A DNA stretch of 14,972 nt from Clostridiales bacterium (GCA_004556545.1 SFGO01000083.1:1-14972), one strand, 5' to 3'; shown: positions 1-6,826, counted from the first letter of the stretch. Program-made: numbers and translations. The notes: a model not told the origin generated them from the sequence alone.

Positions 1-41
1 TATCCACTGGATACCCGCTTCCCTTCGTTCCCCTTTGGAAA

Positions 42-126
42 CCTTCGGTTCGCCCCTTGAAGCAATAGAGCGCCCCATAGGGCTGCAAGCCCTTCTCCCG
101 CGCCGGAGTCGGCGCGTCAGACCCCG
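42..126. repeat. Direct repeat, copy 1 of 2 (85 bp)
   Basis: This 85-bp stretch recurs without gaps 161 bp downstream at 203-287. Both copies begin CCTTCGG, share GAAGCAATAGAGCGCCCCAT, and end in a GGCGCGTCA...CCCC block. The copy carries two small hairpins: AGGGCT-gca-AGCCCT at 79-93 and GCGCCG-gagt-CGGCGC at 100-115. No credible gene overlaps it. It looks like an interspersed non-coding repeat; its function is unknown. Confidence 0.75.
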
Positions 127-170
127 CCAAGGGGAATTGCTTACGGCAAAGTTGTTGCCTAATGCTGCAA

Positions 171-198
171 GCAGGGGGCTTTCCGCTCGCCCCCCTGC
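171..198. other. Hairpin between the repeat copies
   Basis: GCAGGGGG (171-178) pairs with CCCCCTGC (191-198) around a 12-base loop. A second strong hairpin, GGGCGCAC-tacc-GTGCGCCC, lies at 375-394, and a smaller one, CTGCC-aaag-GGCAG, at 360-373. None is followed by a clear U-run on the plus strand, so these are structured non-coding sequence rather than certain terminators. Confidence 0.5.
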
Positions 199-202
199 AC
201 CC

Positions 203-287
203 CCTTCGGATCGCCACCCGAAGCAATAGAGCGCCCCATAAAGCTGCCAGTCCTTTTCCCGCGCCGAAATCGGCGCGTCAATCCCCA
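203..287. repeat. Direct repeat, copy 2 of 2 (85 bp)
   Basis: This is the second copy of the 85-bp unit at 42-126. The GCGCCG/CGGCGC hairpin is kept (261-276) although the loop side has changed from gagt to aaat, and the new bases add an A-T pair to the stem. The upstream AGGGCT/AGCCCT hairpin is not kept. Selective retention of one stem suggests that structure matters, but two copies are thin evidence. Confidence 0.7.
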
Positions 288-341
288 CAGGGCAGGAACT
301 TGCGCCTGAGGGCGCACTGGGGACTTTCATCGGGGGCAAAC

Positions 342-360
342 AATCGGCACGTCAATCCCC
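342..360. repeat. Partial third copy of the left-end repeat
   Basis: AATCGGCACGTCAATCCCC matches 268-286 of copy 2 at 18 of 19 positions. It is followed by TGCCAAAGGG, which resembles the tail of copy 1 (GCCAAGGGG). The left part of the unit is not recognisable here. Confidence 0.55.
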
Positions 361-451
361 TGCCAAAGGGCAGCGGGCGCACTACCGTGCGCCCCTCCCC
401 CTTTGCCCCCAAAAAGCTCCATCCCACATTTCCCTATCAAATAAAAATCAA

Positions 452-481
452 TTGAAACCTCCCCCACCTCTATGTTATAAT
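452..481 (+). promoter_or_regulatory. Sigma-A promoter of the NusG-II/Gx/FMN operon
   Basis: TTGAAA at 452-457 and a perfect TATAAT at 476-481 are separated by 18 bases. Transcription would start near 488, giving a leader of about 22 bases before the ATG at 510. The in-frame ATG at 480 lies inside the -10 box, which rules it out as the start of the first gene. Confidence 0.75.
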
Positions 482-509
482 GAAACCCGAGCAATGCTGC
501 GGAGGCCGT

Positions 510-911
510 ATGAAGCGGAAAGACATCTGGATTTTGCTGGCGATTTTGGCGCTGGCGTTTCTCTGCTATCTCTTTTTCGGCCGCCCGGCCGGGCAAACGC
601 CGCAGGGGACCCCCATGCTGCGAATCACCGTCGCCGGACGGGAAACCGGACTGGTAGCCCTCGACCATTCGGAAAACCTGACCCTCGCGGGCGAAAATGA
701 TGCCTATAATGTGGTGAAAATTTTCCCGGGCGGCTTTTCCATGAAGGAAAGCAACTGCCGCCATCAGGACTGCTTGGGTCAGGGAACGGTCACAGCGGAA
801 AACGCCGCCTCCCGGCCGCTGGGCAGTCGGATCATTTGTTTGCCCCATAAGCTCGTGCTGGAGCTGGTCTTCGAAAGCGAAGAAACGACAAGACTGGAGG
901 TCGCGCCATGA
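510..911 (+). CDS. NusG domain II-containing membrane-anchored protein
   Basis: This 133-residue protein has one N-terminal membrane helix (about residues 6-24, IWILLAILALAFLCYLFFG) followed by a small extracytoplasmic domain. The domain carries the NusG-II signature: CRHQDC in the middle and a later IICLPHKLVLEL segment, leaving three cysteines outside the membrane. Despite the name, this family is not a transcription factor. It is found beside Gx transporters and FMN-binding proteins in flavin-based electron-transfer loci; from memory, the extracellular electron transfer locus of Listeria contains proteins of these families (EetA/EetB). I chose the ATG at 510 because GGAGG (501-505) precedes it and the -10 box covers the earlier ATG. 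It overlaps the next gene by ATGA. Its exact role in the module is unknown. Confidence 0.85.
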   Translation: MKRKDIWILLAILALAFLCYLFFGRPAGQTPQGTPMLRITVAGRETGLVALDHSENLTLAGENDAYNVVKIFPGGFSMKESNCRHQDCLGQGTVTAENAASRPLGSRIICLPHKLVLELVFESEETTRLEVAP

Positions 912-1450
912 AAAGCACGCAAAGGCTGACGCTGGGCGCGCTGCTTCTGGCCGTGATGCTGGTGCTGGGCTATGTGGAAAGCCTGATCCCCCTGACGGGA
1001 ATGCCGGGCGTAAAGGTGGGGCTTTCCAACTGCGTGCTGATGCTCTCGCTGGATTGGCTGGGCGGCGGCATGACGCTGGCCCTGCTGGCAGGCAAAGTGC
1101 TGCTGAGCGGCCTGCTTTTCGGCAGTCCCTTTTCCATGCTTTACGCTCTGGCCGGAGGCCTTTCCAGCCTGGGGCTGATGATGGGCCTTCGAAAAATCCC
1201 CGGCGTCAGCTTCTTCGGCCTTGGAATGGCAGGCGGCGCAGTGCATAATCTGGCGCAGGTGTTGCTGGCCATGCTGCTTCTGCAAACGCCCTCTCTGCTC
1301 TCCTATCTGGCGCTGCTTCTGCCCGTGGGCGCGGCCATGGGCTTTGTCACCGGTCTCATTGCCGGGCGGCTGCATGTTCACCTTCGCCTGCCTGTTTCTA
1401 ACCCTTCCTCCACTCCCCATCCTGCCAATGAAAGGACGACTCAACCATGA
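908..1450 (+). CDS. Gx transporter family membrane protein (Hpre_diP_synt_I fold)
   Basis: This 180-residue protein is strongly hydrophobic, with about five membrane segments. It has the family hallmarks near the N-terminus: LGYVESLIP, then GVKVGLSNCVLML, and later GGAVHNLAQVLLA. The family was named for heptaprenyl diphosphate synthase component I, but most members are now called Gx transporters of unknown substrate. It starts and ends in ATGA overlaps (908-911 and 1447-1450), so translation is probably coupled across all three genes. Next to a NusG-II protein and an FMN-binding protein, it fits the membrane-spanning part of an electron-transfer or flavin/quinone-related module. The family call is secure; the function is not. 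Confidence 0.85.
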   Translation: MKSTQRLTLGALLLAVMLVLGYVESLIPLTGMPGVKVGLSNCVLMLSLDWLGGGMTLALLAGKVLLSGLLFGSPFSMLYALAGGLSSLGLMMGLRKIPGVSFFGLGMAGGAVHNLAQVLLAMLLLQTPSLLSYLALLLPVGAAMGFVTGLIAGRLHVHLRLPVSNPSSTPHPANERTTQP

Positions 1451-1971
1451 AAAACAAAGCCTGGCTTATCCTCTGCATCATTACCGTCATCGCCGGAGTG
1501 GCCCTCGGCTGCACCAATCTGCTCACGAAGGACAGCATTGCCGAGCAGGAGGTGATCGCGCTGAACGCCGCCCGTACCTCCGTCATGGCTGCCGCCACGG
1601 AGTTTGTGGAGGAAACCCTGCCTGATAGCTCGCCGCTGACCAGTCTGCATCGGGCGGCGGCGAATGGCGAAACGCTGGGCTATGTAGGTCAGACGACCGT
1701 TCAGGGCTTCGGCGGCCCCATTGTTGTGGTCATGGGCGTAGATATCAACGGAACCGTTACCGGTATTTCTGTGGGCGGCAGCGACTTTGCCGAAACGGCC
1801 AATCTGGGCACCCGTACCCGGGATCCGGAGTTTACCGACCGCTTCCCCGGCCTTTCCTCCACCCCTGTCATGAATGAAAACGTGGACGCCATTTCCGGCG
1901 TGACCGTGTCTTCCAGCGCGGTCATCAGCGGCGCGGCGCAGATCTACGACGCCATCGCGGCCATGGACTAA
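1447..1971 (+). CDS. FMN-binding domain protein, RnfG-like
   Basis: This 174-residue protein has an N-terminal membrane anchor (about residues 5-22) and one FMN-binding domain. The flavinylation motif is seen at 150-156 as SGVTVSS, preceded by D147. T153 is the expected site for covalent FMN attachment through a phosphoester bond by an ApbE-type transferase. The usual SGAT is SGVT here, a mild change. Other family features are the GFGGPIVVVMGVD strand and the NLGTRTRDPEFTDRF region, as in RnfG/NqrC. It is a single small protein and no Rnf A/B/C/D/E genes follow, so this is not an Rnf complex as seen here. No apbE is in the window. It is the last gene of the operon and is followed by a strong hairpin. 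Confidence 0.88.
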   Translation: MKNKAWLILCIITVIAGVALGCTNLLTKDSIAEQEVIALNAARTSVMAAATEFVEETLPDSSPLTSLHRAAANGETLGYVGQTTVQGFGGPIVVVMGVDINGTVTGISVGGSDFAETANLGTRTRDPEFTDRFPGLSSTPVMNENVDAISGVTVSSSAVISGAAQIYDAIAAMD

Positions 1972-1988
1972 GTCGGCTTTTGCACGTC

Positions 1989-2031
1989 AAACAGCCCTTC
2001 CGCCCGAAACGCTTCGGGGGAAGGGCTGTTT
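1989..2031. terminator. Long hairpin between convergent genes, probably a bidirectional terminator
   Basis: AAACAGCCCTTCC (1989-2001) pairs perfectly with GGAAGGGCTGTTT (2019-2031). Inside it, CCCGAA (2003-2008) pairs with TTCGGG (2013-2018) around a four-base loop. The arm ends give short U-runs on either strand. It sits between the FMN-binding gene (+) and the HD-domain gene (-), whose stop codons face each other. Confidence 0.75.
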
Positions 2032-2056
2032 TGGGCTTCTGTTCTCTTTCAGCCGG

Positions 2057-2644
2057 TCAGCCCAGCTTCTCTACCGCCTGAGCAATGGCCGCCTCGTCGG
2101 CCCGCATGGCTTCAATGGTATCGCCCAGCAGCCTGTCCAGCTCCCAGCCCAGCAGCTCCGCCCCCTGACAAATCACGTCCCGGGAGCAGCCCGCGGCAAA
2201 TTTTTTGTCCTTGAACTTTTTCTTCAGGCTGGACAGCTCCATATCCGCCACGCTGCGGCTGGGCCGCATCCGGGCCGCCGCGCCGATCAGGCCGGTCAGC
2301 TCGTCGGCGGCGTACAGCACCTTCTCCATCTCCAGCTCCGGCTTCACGTCCACGCACAGCCCGTAGCCGTGGCACACTACCGCGTGAATGAAAGCGTCCT
2401 CCGCGCCGATCTCCCGCAGAAGCTCCGGCGCTTTCACACAGTGCTGCTCCGGGTAGCGTTCAAAATCCACATCGTGCAGAAGGCCCACCAGCCCCCAGAA
2501 ATCCTCTTCTTCCCCATAGCCCAGTTCCCGGGCATAGTAGCGCATCACTCCTTCCACCGTCAGCGCATGCTGAATATGAAAGGGCTCCTGATTGTATTTG
2601 GTCAGCAGGGCGTAAGCCTGCTCTCGGGTGATCTTCGTTTCCAT
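2057..2644 (-). CDS. HD-domain phosphohydrolase
   Basis: This 195-residue protein carries the metal-binding HD superfamily pattern: H26 (FHIQHAL), the H57-D58 doublet (GLLHDVD), H87/H92 (HAVVCHGYG) and D114 (YAADELTG). This is the layout of small stand-alone HDIG-type hydrolases acting on nucleotides or other phosphate esters; the substrate cannot be told from sequence. The reading frame is open further upstream, but I place the start at the ATG ending at 2644. It has GAGGGAG at a suitable distance and lies downstream of a good promoter (2682-2710), while upstream codons would read through that promoter. The gene is divergent from the glycan cassette and may be unrelated to it. Confidence 0.85.
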   Translation of the reverse strand: METKITREQAYALLTKYNQEPFHIQHALTVEGVMRYYARELGYGEEEDFWGLVGLLHDVDFERYPEQHCVKAPELLREIGAEDAFIHAVVCHGYGLCVDVKPELEMEKVLYAADELTGLIGAAARMRPSRSVADMELSSLKKKFKDKKFAAGCSRDVICQGAELLGWELDRLLGDTIEAMRADEAAIAQAVEKLG

Positions 2645-2681
2645 AGCGGCTCCCTCGCTTTCATTGGTTTGGATTTGAGTT

Positions 2682-2710
2682 ATTGTAGCACCATCCGGGC
2701 AAAAGTGCAA
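2682..2710 (-). promoter_or_regulatory. Sigma-A promoter of the HD-domain gene
   Basis: On the minus strand, TTGCAC (2710-2705) and TACAAT (2687-2682) are separated by exactly 17 bases. It lies about 40 bases upstream of the chosen start codon and supports the 195-residue version of the protein. Confidence 0.75.
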
Positions 2711-2723
2711 ACAGCCGGACGGC

Positions 2724-2752
2724 TTGACGCATGCCTGAAAAAAAGGTATCAT
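2724..2752 (+). promoter_or_regulatory. Sigma-A promoter of the glycan cassette
   Basis: TTGACG (2724-2729) and TATCAT (2747-2752) are separated by 17 bases. Transcription would begin near 2759, giving a leader of about 58 bases before the ATG at 2817. It is back to back with the HD-gene promoter, with only 13 bases between the two -35 boxes. Confidence 0.75.
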
Positions 2753-2816
2753 TTTTCCTGCACCGCAAAAGGCGTTTGGGTCTTTCTGAGGCGGCGGCAA
2801 AGAAAGGGAAACTGCC

Positions 2817-3923
2817 ATGAAGATCATTCCCAATAATCTGAAACGCATGTACGATCTCTACGCCCCCGAATACGAGCAGAAAGCGCTGGAGGTTCTCCGC
2901 AGCGGCTGGTATATTCTGGGCCGGGAAGTAGAGCTTTTTGAAAAGGAATTCGCCGCCTATACGGGCGCGAAATACTGCGTGGGGCTGGCCAACGGACTGG
3001 ACGCGCTCTGGATGAGCGTGCATCTTCTGGACATCGGCCCGGGAGACGAGGTCATCGTCTGCTCCAACGCCTATATTGCCTGTGTGATGGGCATCACCAA
3101 GGCGGGCGCCACGCCGGTTTTCGTGGAGCCGGACGCCTATGACAATCTGGACGCGGAAAAGCTGGAAGCAGCCATCACACCCCGCACGAAGGCCATCATG
3201 CCCGTGCATCTCTACGGCATGAGCTGCGATATGGGCCGGGTGATGGAAATTGCCCGGAAGCATGGTCTCCGGGTGATCGAAGACTGCGCGCAGGCTCACG
3301 GCACCCATTTTCACGAAAAAACGCTGGGCACCTTCGGCGATGTAGGCTGTTTCAGCTTTTATCCCACCAAAGGTCTGGGCGCATTCGGCGACGGCGGCTG
3401 CATCCTGACGGATGACGAAGCGCTGGCGGAGAAGTTCCGCACCTTCCGCAACTATGGCAGCAGCGTCCGCTATCATTTTGACGTAGTGGGAGCCAACAGC
3501 CGTCTGGACGAGCTGCAGGCGGGTCTGCTTCGGGTCAAGCTGACTCATCTGGATGAAATGAACGAGGAACGGAACCAAATTGCCGCCCGGTATCTGACCG
3601 GCATCACCAATCCCCGCGTCCGTCTGCCCTGCATCCGGCCGGACAGCGACAGCACGTGGCACCAGTTCGTCATTCATACCGATGTGCGGGATGAACTGGC
3701 CGCTTTTCTGGCCCGGCGGGAAATCGGCACGGTGATCCACTACCCGATCCCGCCCCATCTGAGTAAGGCCTACGCCTATCTGGGCTACCGCCGGGGCGAT
3801 TTTCCCATTGCCGAACGCTGCGCGGACGAAGTGCTGAGCCTGCCCATGTACAACGGCATTACCCGAGAGGAGCAGGATTTTGTGATCGACGCTATCAACG
3901 CCTTTGCGCCGGGGAGAGACTGA
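2817..3923 (+). CDS. DegT/DnrJ/EryC1/StrS-family sugar aminotransferase
   Basis: This 368-residue PLP enzyme has the usual length and order for nucleotide-sugar aminotransferases. It shows the N-terminal GWYILGREVELFEKEFA segment, the phosphate-binding ANGLDAL (58-64), the pyridine-nitrogen-binding aspartate in VIEDCAQAHG (D156, with Q159), the catalytic lysine in SFYPTKGLGAFGDGG (K185), and the downstream NSRLDELQAGLL block (227-238). A cupin ketoisomerase in the same operon suggests it acts on a 3-keto-6-deoxyhexose linked to dTDP to give a 3-amino sugar, as FdtB and QdtB do; this is inference from context. It is the first gene of the operon, with an AAAGGGA ribosome site ahead of it. The dTDP-glucose synthase and 4,6-dehydratase it would need are not in the window. 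Confidence 0.92.
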   Translation: MKIIPNNLKRMYDLYAPEYEQKALEVLRSGWYILGREVELFEKEFAAYTGAKYCVGLANGLDALWMSVHLLDIGPGDEVIVCSNAYIACVMGITKAGATPVFVEPDAYDNLDAEKLEAAITPRTKAIMPVHLYGMSCDMGRVMEIARKHGLRVIEDCAQAHGTHFHEKTLGTFGDVGCFSFYPTKGLGAFGDGGCILTDDEALAEKFRTFRNYGSSVRYHFDVVGANSRLDELQAGLLRVKLTHLDEMNEERNQIAARYLTGITNPRVRLPCIRPDSDSTWHQFVIHTDVRDELAAFLARREIGTVIHYPIPPHLSKAYAYLGYRRGDFPIAERCADEVLSLPMYNGITREEQDFVIDAINAFAPGRD

Positions 3924-3926
3924 ATC

Positions 3927-4922
3927 ATGTCCGCATTGTCCATTCTCCCCTATACGGCGGAGCAGCAGGAACGCTGGGACCATTTCGTCATGGAGCAGTC
4001 CGCCAACGGCACGTTCCTGCAAACGCGGCGCTTTCTGAACTATCACCCGGCAGGCCGCTTCCGGGACGATTCCCGGATGATCTTCCACAAACAGGAGCTG
4101 GTTGCCGTCTGCCCTGCCGCCGACGGGACGATCGACGGACGGCGCGCCTTTCGTTCTCACCCGGGCAGCACCTTCGGCGGGCTGGTCGTCGCCCCTGCCC
4201 TGCAAAGAGCGCCCAAGCTGGTGGAGCTGACTGCGGCGCTGAACGACCAGCTTCGGGCCGACGGCTACGAGATGGCGGAGCTGAAGCAAACCTCCGCCCT
4301 GTTCAGCCGCCAGCCGGACGACGGGCTGGAATACGCCCTGTATCAGCAGGGGTACACGCAGGAGATAGAAATTTCCTGCTGGCTGCCGCTGGACAGGCCC
4401 TACGAGGAGCTTCGGAAAGCCTACTCCTTCAATAAGCGCTATGACCTGAAAAAGGCGGAAAAACAGGGGCTTTCCCTGACGGCGCTGGAAACGGAAGACG
4501 AGATTCGTCAGTTTCACGCCCTTTTGTGCCTGAACCTGCGCAAATTCGACGCAGTGCCCGTCCACACGGCGGAAGAGCTGATCGACTTCCGGCATTCCCG
4601 TCTGCGGGACGAGGTGCGTTTTCTGGGGCTGCGCACGGCGGATGGCACGCTGGCCGCGGCGGCCTGCCTGTTCTATTTTGCCCAGACGAACGTGCTGCAC
4701 ACCCAATATCTGGCTACGGATACCGGCATTACCGCCTATGTGCCCTCCACGCTGCTCTATGACGCGGTCATCCGCGAGGGGCTGCGCCGGAAGTGCGCCG
4801 CCGTCAGCTTCGGCACCTGCACCCACGACCGGGGAAGAATCCTCAATACCGGCCTGATCCTGAACAAAGAGGGCTACGGCACCCAGCATTCCCTCAACCG
4901 CATCTTTACCAAAATTCTCTGA
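3927..4922 (+). CDS. FemAB/GNAT-like acyltransferase
   Basis: This 331-residue protein resembles the GNAT_6/FemAB-like acyltransferases common in polysaccharide clusters. It has an N-terminal half with GTFLQTRRFLNYH and FGGLVVAP, a linker rich in charged residues (SFNKRYDLKKAEKQG, about 168-182), and a C-terminal GNAT half. The last part shows the characteristic FGTCTHDRGRILNTGL followed by LNKEGYGTQ. It starts three bases after the aminotransferase stop, with GGGGAG upstream. Its place between the aminotransferase and ketoisomerase genes suggests it acylates the new amino group, a job done by a hexapeptide-repeat acetyltransferase (FdtC/QdtC) in described pathways. It could also transfer an amino acid, as true FemAB proteins do. 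Substrate not determined. Confidence 0.75.
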   Translation: MSALSILPYTAEQQERWDHFVMEQSANGTFLQTRRFLNYHPAGRFRDDSRMIFHKQELVAVCPAADGTIDGRRAFRSHPGSTFGGLVVAPALQRAPKLVELTAALNDQLRADGYEMAELKQTSALFSRQPDDGLEYALYQQGYTQEIEISCWLPLDRPYEELRKAYSFNKRYDLKKAEKQGLSLTALETEDEIRQFHALLCLNLRKFDAVPVHTAEELIDFRHSRLRDEVRFLGLRTADGTLAAAACLFYFAQTNVLHTQYLATDTGITAYVPSTLLYDAVIREGLRRKCAAVSFGTCTHDRGRILNTGLILNKEGYGTQHSLNRIFTKIL

Positions 4923-4946
4923 CTCGAACACGGGAGGCGTATCTCC

Positions 4947-5363
4947 ATGAACCGACGCGAGGTACAAATGCTGACCTTCTCCCAGCATGGCGACGAACGG
5001 GGCCATCTGGTGGTGGTGGAAGGCGAGCAGGATATTCCCTTTGTGGTAAAGCGCATTTTTTACATGTACGGCTCCGACCGAAACGTGGTGCGGGGGCAGC
5101 ATGCCAACCGCCGTTCCGAATTCGTGCTGATCAACGTATCCGGCCAGAGCAAGATCCGTGTGGACGACGGTCTGGGCAACGAGGCGGTGTTCTCCCTGAA
5201 CCGGCCCCATACGGGCATTTATCTGCCGCCCCTGGTCTGGAAGGACATGTACGATTTTTCGCCCGACTCCATCCTGCTGGTTTTGTCCAGCGAGCATTAC
5301 GACGCGGAGGAATACATCCGCGATCACGATGAATTTGTCAGAGAGGTTCAAGCGCATGCCTAA
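4947..5363 (+). CDS. Sugar 3,4-ketoisomerase-type cupin (FdtA/QdtA/WxcM-like)
   Basis: This 138-residue single cupin has the length of FdtA-type isomerases, which convert dTDP-4-keto-6-deoxyglucose to a 3-keto isomer for the partner aminotransferase. Visible are the entry GDERGHLVVVE, the VKRIFYMYG strand with Y39, the active-site segment VVRGQHANRRSEFVLI (R49-I62) and the closing IYLPPLVWKDMYDFS (91-105). In the described enzymes the segment reads RGxHAH, with two catalytic histidines. Here the first is kept (H52) and the second is N54. It may belong to a natural HAN subfamily with a different proton relay. GGGAGG (4932-4937) precedes the ATG. It overlaps the next gene by 8 bases. Confidence 0.85.
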   Translation: MNRREVQMLTFSQHGDERGHLVVVEGEQDIPFVVKRIFYMYGSDRNVVRGQHANRRSEFVLINVSGQSKIRVDDGLGNEAVFSLNRPHTGIYLPPLVWKDMYDFSPDSILLVLSSEHYDAEEYIRDHDEFVREVQAHA

Positions 5364-6312
5364 GCTGTCCATTGTGGTTCCCGTCTATTATAACGAAGAT
5401 AACCTGCGCCCGCTGTACGCAGACCTGAAGGAAAAGCTGCTGGATCGGGACAATCCCTTTGAGGTGGAAATCGTCATGGTGGATGACGGCAGCGGCGACC
5501 GCAGCTATCAGGTGATGGAAGAGCTCAAGGCGCAGGATGATCGAATCCATCTCTACCACCTGAGCCGGAACTTCGGCAGCGACGCGGCGGTGCTGTGCGG
5601 CCTGATTCAGAGCACGGGCGACTGCGCCGTGGTCAAGTGCGCCGATCTGCAGGAACCAACGGAAATGATCTATGATATGTACGAAAAATGGGTCGAGGGC
5701 AACAACGTGGTGCTGGCCGTCCGAGAGGGCCGGGAGGAAGGGCGTATGCAGATCTTCTTCGCCAACGCCTATTACGACCTGACCCGAAAATTCGCCTTCC
5801 CGCAAATGCCCAAGACCGGCTTCGACGTCTACCTGCTGGACCGCAAGGTCATTGAAGTGCTGCAGCGCATGGACGAGCCCAACAGTGCCCTCAGCGGCCA
5901 GATCCTTTGGGCAGGCTTCAAGACCGCCACGGTGGGCTATGTGCGCCGCGCCCGGGAGATCGGCTCCAGCAAGTGGACACTGCGCAAAAAGATCCGTCTG
6001 GTGGCCGATACGCTGTTCAGCTTTTCCACCCTGCCCATTACCATTGTTACCTGGCTGGGCGGCCTGAGCTGCGTGGGGTCGATCCTCTGGGCGCTGGACG
6101 CGCTCATCAGCAAGCTGTCCGGCCAGATCGAAGTGACCGGCTGGACCATGATGTTCATTTTCCAGCTGCTGGCCTTCGGCGTTATCATGCTGACGCTGGG
6201 TCTGCTGGGCGCTTACCTCTGGCGCACCTTTGACGCGGCCCGCCGCCGTCCTCCCTATCTGATCGAACGCGCCGACGGCGAAAAGCCGCTGGACCGGAGG
6301 GCGCGGGGATGA
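5356..6312 (+). CDS. Family 2 glycosyltransferase, polyprenyl-phosphate type (GtrB/DPM1-like)
   Basis: This 318-residue enzyme has a cytoplasmic GT-A domain and two C-terminal membrane helices (about 225-250 and 263-290), the layout of GtrB-type bactoprenol glycosyltransferases. These load a sugar from a nucleotide donor onto undecaprenyl phosphate. Seen are LSIVVPVYYNEDNL at the N-terminus, VDDGSGD (D43-D44), LSRNFGSDAAVLCGL, and GSSKWTLRKKIRLVADT before the membrane part. The metal-binding DADLQDP of the family reads CADLQEP here (95-101), so the first aspartate is cysteine. I start at the ATG at 5356 because GAGAGG (5341-5346) precedes it and MPKLSIVVP fits the family start. It ends in an ATGA overlap with the GtrA gene. 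Confidence 0.9.
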   Translation: MPKLSIVVPVYYNEDNLRPLYADLKEKLLDRDNPFEVEIVMVDDGSGDRSYQVMEELKAQDDRIHLYHLSRNFGSDAAVLCGLIQSTGDCAVVKCADLQEPTEMIYDMYEKWVEGNNVVLAVREGREEGRMQIFFANAYYDLTRKFAFPQMPKTGFDVYLLDRKVIEVLQRMDEPNSALSGQILWAGFKTATVGYVRRAREIGSSKWTLRKKIRLVADTLFSFSTLPITIVTWLGGLSCVGSILWALDALISKLSGQIEVTGWTMMFIFQLLAFGVIMLTLGLLGAYLWRTFDAARRRPPYLIERADGEKPLDRRARG

Positions 6313-6737
6313 AGCTGCCCAAATTTCTATCGCAAAACGAAAAGCTGCGGGAATGGCTGACCCAGTTCGTCAAATTCGGGCTGGTGGGGGCGGTCAACAC
6401 CCTGCTTTCGCTGGGCATCAACTATCTTTTCATCTGGATCGACCCGTCGCTGTACCTGTGGGGGAATTTCGCGGGCTGGGCTGTCAGCGTGCTCAACGCC
6501 TTCTATTGGAATAATCGCTTCGTCTTTCAAAAAAAGGCCGCCACTCAAAAGGAGCTTTGGCTTCGGCTGGGCAAAAGCTATCTGTCCTACGGCGCGTCCT
6601 TTCTGTTGTCTGCGCTGCTGATGTGGCTGGAGGTACAGGTTCTCGGCCTGTCGGAATGGCTTTCCCCCATTCTGACGCTGGTCATCACCATTCCGCTGAA
6701 CTTTGTGGTCAACAAGCTGTGGACGTTCCGGAAATAA
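6309..6737 (+). CDS. GtrA-family membrane protein
   Basis: This 142-residue protein has four predicted membrane helices and the GtrA pattern: QFVKFGLVGAVNTLLSLGI at the start, a central WNNRFVF, and the ending PLNFVVNKLWTFRK. The family works beside GtrB-like transferases, probably in moving the polyprenyl-phosphate-linked sugar across the membrane. It overlaps the GT2 gene by ATGA, so the two are likely made in step. It is the last gene of the glycan cassette; no enzyme acting on the outside of the membrane (a GtrC-like transferase) is in the window. Confidence 0.9.
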   Translation: MKLPKFLSQNEKLREWLTQFVKFGLVGAVNTLLSLGINYLFIWIDPSLYLWGNFAGWAVSVLNAFYWNNRFVFQKKAATQKELWLRLGKSYLSYGASFLLSALLMWLEVQVLGLSEWLSPILTLVITIPLNFVVNKLWTFRK

Positions 6738-6757
6738 AGCGTTTTTATCGCGTCCAG

Positions 6758-6787
6758 CTTGGAAGTTTCCTTCTTGGAAGTTTCCTT
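6758..6787. repeat. Perfect 15-bp tandem duplication
   Basis: CTTGGAAGTTTCCTT occurs at 6758-6772 and again at 6773-6787, back to back with no mismatch. The second copy runs into the -35 box of the promoter at 6786-6814, so the duplication may set spacing or act as a binding site. It may also be a replication slip. Confidence 0.8.
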
Positions 6788-6814
6788 GCTTTTCCTCTTT
6801 CGGCGTGATAAAAT
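6786..6814 (+). promoter_or_regulatory. Extended -10 promoter ahead of the small-molecule operon
   Basis: TTGCTT (6786-6791) and TAAAAT (6809-6814) are 17 bases apart, with a TG extended -10 element at 6806-6807. Transcription would start near 6821, about 100 bases before the first gene. The resulting leader contains the hairpin at 6827-6859 and the palindrome at 6867-6882. Confidence 0.6.
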
Positions 6815-6826
6815 ATTTTTGTCCAT

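Noticed and set aside
35..455. Two plus-strand frames in the left repeat region
   Set aside because: They run through repeats and hairpins, are Pro/Arg-rich, and lack ribosome sites and domains.
480..509. Earlier ATG as start of the NusG-II protein
   Set aside because: The ATG lies inside the TATAAT box and would precede the transcription start; ATG 510 has GGAGG in place.
327..848. 173-codon minus-strand frame over the left non-coding region and first gene
   Set aside because: It crosses the sigma-A promoter and is antisense to the NusG-II gene; no recognisable protein features.
2645..2848. N-terminal extension of the HD-domain protein to 263 residues
   Set aside because: It would read through the gene's own promoter and the divergent promoter; the extension has no conserved features.
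2661..5372. 903-codon open frame on the minus strand
   Set aside because: It lies antisense to three well-identified glycan genes, has low-complexity His/Gln/Gly-rich composition typical of shadow frames, and covers both promoters at 2682-2752.
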